This document shows positions 61,301 through 64,000 of a stretch of DNA of 64,000 nucleotides, in pieces (position 1 is the first letter of the stretch; every line of letters begins with the position of its first letter). The notes under the pieces were generated by a model. The model searched no databases. It had not been told where the DNA came from and was given only the letters and a program-made list of their open reading frames with translations. This stretch comes from Pseudomonadales bacterium (lineage in GTDB: Bacteria; Pseudomonadota; Gammaproteobacteria; Pseudomonadales; Pseudohongiellaceae): NCBI GenBank assembly GCA_024234325.1, contig JACKOJ010000002.1:372001-436000 (forward strand), given 5' to 3'. The translations under genes were made by a program, and so were the position numbers.

Positions 61301-61897
61301 CACGGTGGCCGGACGCGCCACGCGGGTGCCGAACTGCGGTACCCCGGACTTGCCAAGATTGGTCAGCACCTTGGTGCCGATGATGGACGATGGTGAGGCC
61401 GTCGCATCAAGGTTGATGCGGCTGCTAACCAGCGTGGTTGCCTGGGGCGGAATCTCGCCGGTAGTCACCACCAGATCGGTGAGCGGGCCACCGCCAGAGG
61501 CCTTGCCATCCGGGGTTGCCGCGAAGCCCTGCAGCTTTTCGCCGAGGCTGTTCACGATGTTGCCGTTGCGGTCGGTACCGAAGGCACCGGCACGGGTGTA
61601 CACATTGCCGTCTTCGCCGCGCAGAATGAAGAAGCCATTGCCGTTGATCGCCAGGTCCAGGGTGTTGTCGGTAAAGGTGATGTTGCCCTGGGCAAAATTC
61701 TGTGAAATCCCCTGCACACCTACACCGCCGCCGGCCTGATTCTCGCCTCCTCCCAATACAGATGCCGCATACACATCGGCAAATTCGGTACGGGAGGACT
61801 TGAAGCCGTTGGTGCTGGCGTTGGCGATGTTGTTGCCGGTTACCGCAATTTCTTCCTGTGCCGCGGCCAGTGCGCTCAAACCGATATTGAAACTCAT
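58322..61897 (-). CDS. flgE: FlgE, giant hook protein (1191 aa)
   Basis: Hook subunit. The D0 ends are intact: LSALAAAQEEIAVTGNNIAN and NASTNGFKSSRTEFADVYAA at 8-46, LAINGNGFFILRGEDGNVYT at 82, and the C-terminal VDLSEQLVQLIVSQRNFQAA with the final helix. The usual FlgE is 400-460 residues. The interior carries modules at about 225-310, 331-412, 445-535, 552-642 and possibly 690-840, several opened by DFS plus F-x-I-x-V-D-G (LDFSAAARDTSFTITVDGQ). No Cys is seen. GGGGTG lies before the ATG. The FlgD cap protein gene is 76 bp upstream and ordinary in size. Confidence 0.94.
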   Translation of the reverse strand: MSFNIGLSALAAAQEEIAVTGNNIANASTNGFKSSRTEFADVYAASVLGGGENQAGGGVGVQGISQNFAQGNITFTDNTLDLAINGNGFFILRGEDGNVYTRAGAFGTDRNGNIVNSLGEKLQGFAATPDGKASGGGPLTDLVVTTGEIPPQATTLVSSRINLDATASPSSIIGTKVLTNLGKSGVPQFGTRVARPATVAGTISTTGTDFSGTTSAKTIGSSNVSGGIDFVAAAGAQSFSISVNGGPFSSIDLKTINATDGDDLVTKLDAALNAAGFSGASAIDVSLENNRLVLQTTASGDESRITISAVQGLASSIVTATDVKGKTAPPTGFTLTLDGVSRNIVIDKNFTNTGTAALALGGGAGSGNEALEDYIQSQINTSAALLGKVTVSIDSAGNILFESTSTAAQTLTVNPLNSVSGGVSFDQVVTFATPRRIGTLDTSDLDFSAAARDTSFTITVDGQSLQIILDEDYSASSGASSALGEFAESGLEALEDEIQRQINVSTLPGEVNVSIAADGRMVFEITDSAYKSLKVESDSKSAQVQGAVSVSSGYDFSADNYTFTITYEDATLGTVTSNAITLDQSYATGQEVIDAIQNEINTDTNFAFPLGKEQVRARLDSATGQVIIETVGTGPNAELNVAVSVPGAGPYVIGNPGAPVNGLGPELDFASIATFTGSELSNTGAPAVGNGYAAETIQVTDKSGTKQLVTVAAGSTAAQVAQQFSNVAGITATATTVAYIVATNTGDPENKGAGTTGVESNLPLNFTINGSQFETPLSDPNDRLQDLANQINLASGNLSARVVTLESGTQLLEITENNGANLVFTGGATGKGSITIGASARDAVTGELVYNDKVATKQLANLANLTNDGVVVGGVVEFTLDENVAMTDASKNASGVDILPVNDSIFGNISDSDSLVGTQFELNTFDPLNPDTYYRSTAVAIFDTVGIQHTLTQYFVKERPAAGSEIGGVWSVYFQIDGKDIGYDPGALDSTPVLAKATIRFTEAGLYDQTQDPIYITNWTPLDSAGKASGAGPVPGNTTVAELTTNSNFRIDLTKMTQYGGDFSVLSNTQNGFAKGQLTGLDINDRGAIFARFSNGQSKILGEVALAKFDDQSKLANAGGTRFTETSASGSGTPSGAGTAGLGVIQSGALEDSNVDLSEQLVQLIVSQRNFQAAAQIIESADTATQTIINL

Positions 61898-61973
61898 GTG
61901 CTCACCCCTTTCTCAGAGACTGATACTGCAATGTAATGAATGTCGAATTCTGGATGTTTCGTTTTTTATTTCT

Positions 61974-62666
61974 TCAATTGATCTGGATCACTTCGGACAA
62001 CGGTGTCGGACCGACGCCCGCCAGGTTCAGTGTCAGACCACCGCCCGGCTCAATGGTCACGCTGTTCACGTTGGCACTAAGATAGGTAGTCACCGATTCC
62101 GCCCCGTCACCGCTGGCATCGGGAATGGTCACGCGGAAGGTGTATTCGTCAGACGGGAAACGCTGATCGTTGGCGTCATAGCCGGTCCAGATAAATTCGT
62201 TGCGGCCTTCGCTCTGGGGCCCAAGATTGAAGGTTTCCACCAATGCACCGGACTGGTTGTACACGCTGAGCTGCGCAAACTCGGTGCTGCGCGGCAGATC
62301 GGCGATCACGCTGATGGCACCGGTTTCCAGCAACGCCGTCGTGTCCGTTTCCACGTGCACAGGGCGGCCCACCAGGGAGGTCGCCTGCAGGTGCTGGGAA
62401 GACTGGAACGCAGAGCTGAAGTTCTCGAAGCTTGCACTCATCTTCTGCGCTTCTTCCAGAGACGAGAACTGGGCCAGTTGTGCCACGAACTCCCCGTTGT
62501 CCTGCGGCTTGGTGGGGTCCTGGTTTTCCAGTTGCGCCACCAGCAGACGCAGGAATTCATTCCGGCCCAGGTCGTTGTTCTTCTGGGTCTCTTCCTGCTG
62601 GCGGGTCAGCGAGTAATCCGACAGCACCTTGCTCAGGGCATTCTGGTTTGTTGATACGTCACTCAT
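61974..62666 (-). CDS. flgD: FlgD, hook cap / hook assembly scaffold
   Basis: Cap on which FlgE polymerises, 230 residues, normal. The N-terminus has the conserved NEFLRLLVAQLENQDPTKPQ and FVAQLAQFSSLEEAQKM. The C-terminus has a Tudor/FnIII-like fold (EFIWTGYDANDQRFPSDEYT). CAGGAG lies before the ATG. It is notable that this scaffold is of ordinary length while its FlgE client is giant. Confidence 0.94.
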   Translation of the reverse strand: MSDVSTNQNALSKVLSDYSLTRQQEETQKNNDLGRNEFLRLLVAQLENQDPTKPQDNGEFVAQLAQFSSLEEAQKMSASFENFSSAFQSSQHLQATSLVGRPVHVETDTTALLETGAISVIADLPRSTEFAQLSVYNQSGALVETFNLGPQSEGRNEFIWTGYDANDQRFPSDEYTFRVTIPDASGDGAESVTTYLSANVNSVTIEPGGGLTLNLAGVGPTPLSEVIQIN

Positions 62667-62706
62667 GAGAGTCTCCTGATGACACTCTGTTCATCTTCAA
62701 TGTTCT

Positions 62707-63156
62707 TTACTGGCCCAGTGACAGCACACGCTGCATCATCGTGCGCGCGGCGTTCATCACATCGACATTCATCTGGTAGGAACGGGAGGAAGAAATCATG
62801 TTCGTCATCTCGTCCACGATGTTCACGTTCGGGTAATAGACATAGCCGTTTTCATCGGCCAGCGGATGGCCCGGTTCGTAGCGCTGCTGGAAAGGCGCGT
62901 CGGATTCCAGAATGTCCGTCACCCGCACCCCTCGACCCACGCTGTCGCCCCCTCCGAACCCGAAGGCATCCGCGTTGGCCTGGTTCAGCAGGTCTGCACT
63001 CACGGTGGCGAAAACAGGCTGCCGGGCACGGTAGACTTCGTTGGGGTTCGCCGCGGCGCTGTTGGCATTGGCCATGTTGCTGGCGGTGGTATTCAGCCGC
63101 ACGCTCTGGGCGCTCATGGCGGAACCGGAAATATCAAATATGGACATCAGGCTCAT
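62707..63156 (-). CDS. flgC: FlgC, proximal rod protein
   Basis: Proximal rod subunit, 149 residues. It starts MSLMSIFDISGSAMSAQSVR, with NTTASNMANANSAAANPNEV, and ends MTNMISSSRSYQMNVDVMNA. Two adjacent ATGs are possible (63159 and 63156); the first overlaps the flgB stop as TAATG. GGAGAG sits closest to the second at good spacing. It is coupled to flgB. Confidence 0.95.
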   Translation of the reverse strand: MSLMSIFDISGSAMSAQSVRLNTTASNMANANSAAANPNEVYRARQPVFATVSADLLNQANADAFGFGGGDSVGRGVRVTDILESDAPFQQRYEPGHPLADENGYVYYPNVNIVDEMTNMISSSRSYQMNVDVMNAARTMMQRVLSLGQ

Positions 63157-63158
63157 CA

Positions 63159-63575
63159 TTACTCTCCGCGCAGTGCTTTCATGATTCCCGCGAATTTCCC
63201 GTTCAGAAACTGGAAGCTCGCCTGGTGCTCCAGGGCATTGCGGGCAAAATTGGCGTTCTCGAACTGCTCATCCACGGTGTTGCCATCCAGCGAGGGCTGC
63301 AGCGGGATGCGGTAGAGCAGGTTGTCTTCCGACACGGTGCCACTGCCGGCACCGGTGCTGTCGGTGATGTGGCCCGGGCGGGTAGTTGTCAGCGCAATCT
63401 CGTCCTGGGCCATGCCCATGCGACGCTTGAGCACGGAGGCAAAGTCAAAATCCCGTGCCTTGTAGCCCGGGGTGTCCGCATTGGCGATGTTGGTGGCCAG
63501 AATCTGCGAGCGCTGACCGCGCAGCAGCAGCGCCTGTTCGTGCACGCCGAGAGCCTGGGAGAAACTGATTGCCAT
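63159..63575 (-). CDS. flgB: FlgB, proximal rod protein
   Basis: Innermost proximal rod subunit, 138 residues. It has SFSQALGVHEQALLLRGQRS and the signature LATNIANADTPGYKARDFDF. ATG 63575 starts the conserved region; an upstream extension to 63641 would run into the sigma-54 promoter. First gene of flgBCDEFGHI. Confidence 0.95.
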   Translation of the reverse strand: MAISFSQALGVHEQALLLRGQRSQILATNIANADTPGYKARDFDFASVLKRRMGMAQDEIALTTTRPGHITDSTGAGSGTVSEDNLLYRIPLQPSLDGNTVDEQFENANFARNALEHQASFQFLNGKFAGIMKALRGE

Positions 63576-63637
63576 ATTGCCTGCCTTGTTCTGTTTGCCG
63601 TTGCCACCGGAAGAGATGGCGCGTTGCAGAGCAAGGA

Positions 63638-63652
63638 GCAATACTTATGCCA
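63638..63652 (-). promoter_or_regulatory. Sigma-54 promoter for flgB operon
   Basis: On the minus strand TGGCAT, five bases, TTGC: the -24 GG and -12 GC have the required ten-base spacing. It predicts a start near 63626, about 50 bases before the flgB ATG. This fits FleQ/sigma-54 control of class II and III genes. Confidence 0.8.
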
Positions 63653-64000
63653 AAAGTTTTTATTGTTATATTTCAATAGCTTAATTATAAAAGAAGGGAT
63701 TTCAGGCGGAAATCGGCAAGCACTTTCCGCTCAAGCGGCAAGGGGTGTAGCCCCGCCGTGAACACCCGCCGTCAGCCTCCACTCCCCTCTCCTTTCCGGG
63801 CGACACCAAAGCCCGGAAAGGAGGCCGCAACATCAGCAGTTGCGCCCCGGGTGGCAGCCATACGCGACCACTCCATAACCCGGCATACAAATTGCTTCTT
63901 CTGTTGCAGCAAGGCCTTACAGCGCCAAAAACACCGAAATCCCCGGGAGAATGCCGGCAGGCGTGGTTTTTTTGACGCCCGTTTGAACCGACAGCCAGGC
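63653..64000. other. Non-coding region upstream of flgB with hairpins
   Basis: No convincing gene in this stretch. It is A/T-rich next to the flgB promoter (63653-63690), then GC-rich and structured. A perfect 13-bp hairpin with a nine-base loop occupies 63789-63823 (core CCTTTCCGGGC / GCCCGGAAAGG). A small one, CCGCT / AGCGG, lies near 63727-63738. The flgA/flgM genes usually found near flgB may lie beyond the window. Confidence 0.5.

Noticed and set aside
36082..63660. Prophage or transposon origin of the flagellar region
   Set aside because: No integrase, transposase or phage structural gene; only REP-like palindromes are seen and gene order is that of a normal polar flagellar locus.
63702..63890. 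62-codon minus-strand open frame upstream of flgB
   Set aside because: It runs through two hairpins, has no ribosome site and no recognisable motif; treated as non-coding.

Overview
The window is a GC-rich bacterial chromosome segment from a polarly flagellated gammaproteobacterium. Gene content and order (tusA-perM-dapA-bamC; aspS-yebC-ruvCAB-tolQRAB-pal-cpoB-queE-queC-tRNA-Lys; hda next to purMN; fleQ with fliDS) match Pseudomonas-like and marine Cellvibrionales-like genomes. I see no plasmid, prophage or insertion-sequence gene. The species cannot be named from the sequence alone.

Bases 1-36,100 are housekeeping. They hold tRNA modification (mnmC, miaE), an M18 aminopeptidase, a periplasmic FKBP isomerase, a small leucine-rich-repeat lipoprotein, rmuC, a bamC-dapA-perM-tusA block divergent from bepA, nadA and a quinone reductase. 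The Tol-Pal envelope operon is followed by the queuosine genes queE-queC and tRNA-Lys(UUU). Upstream of tolQ lie the ruvCAB resolvasome, yebC, aspS and an FmdB-type zinc ribbon. Beyond them come an HU-like protein, proS, a BrkB/YihY membrane protein, wrbA, DUF2069, hda, DUF2066, purM-purN and DUF3108. The ybgC thioesterase usually placed before tolQ is absent.

Bases 36,080-63,660 are a flagellar region read almost entirely on the minus strand: flgBCDEFGHI, flgJKL, fliC-flaG, fliD-fliS-fleQ. Recognisable promoters fit the expected hierarchy: a sigma-54 site before flgB and sigma-28 sites before fliC and fliD. Two plus-strand genes interrupt the block, a fliT-like chaperone gene and a MOSC-domain gene. 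Both lie beside copies of a REP-like palindromic repeat found ten times in the window.

The outstanding feature is that four external axial proteins of this flagellum are giant: hook FlgE 1191 aa, junction FlgK 1347 aa, cap FliD 1409 aa and flagellin FliC 1183 aa. Rod, ring, FlgL, FlgD and chaperone proteins keep ordinary lengths. The extra mass consists of repeated beta-rich modules of about 80-100 residues resembling the flagellin hook-IN motif. They share a signature (DFS, a short spacer, then F-x-I-x-V-D-G) across all four proteins. FliC and FliD also carry long internal duplications. This looks like coordinated enlargement of the outer surface of one flagellum, and it is the best candidate here for an under-described system.
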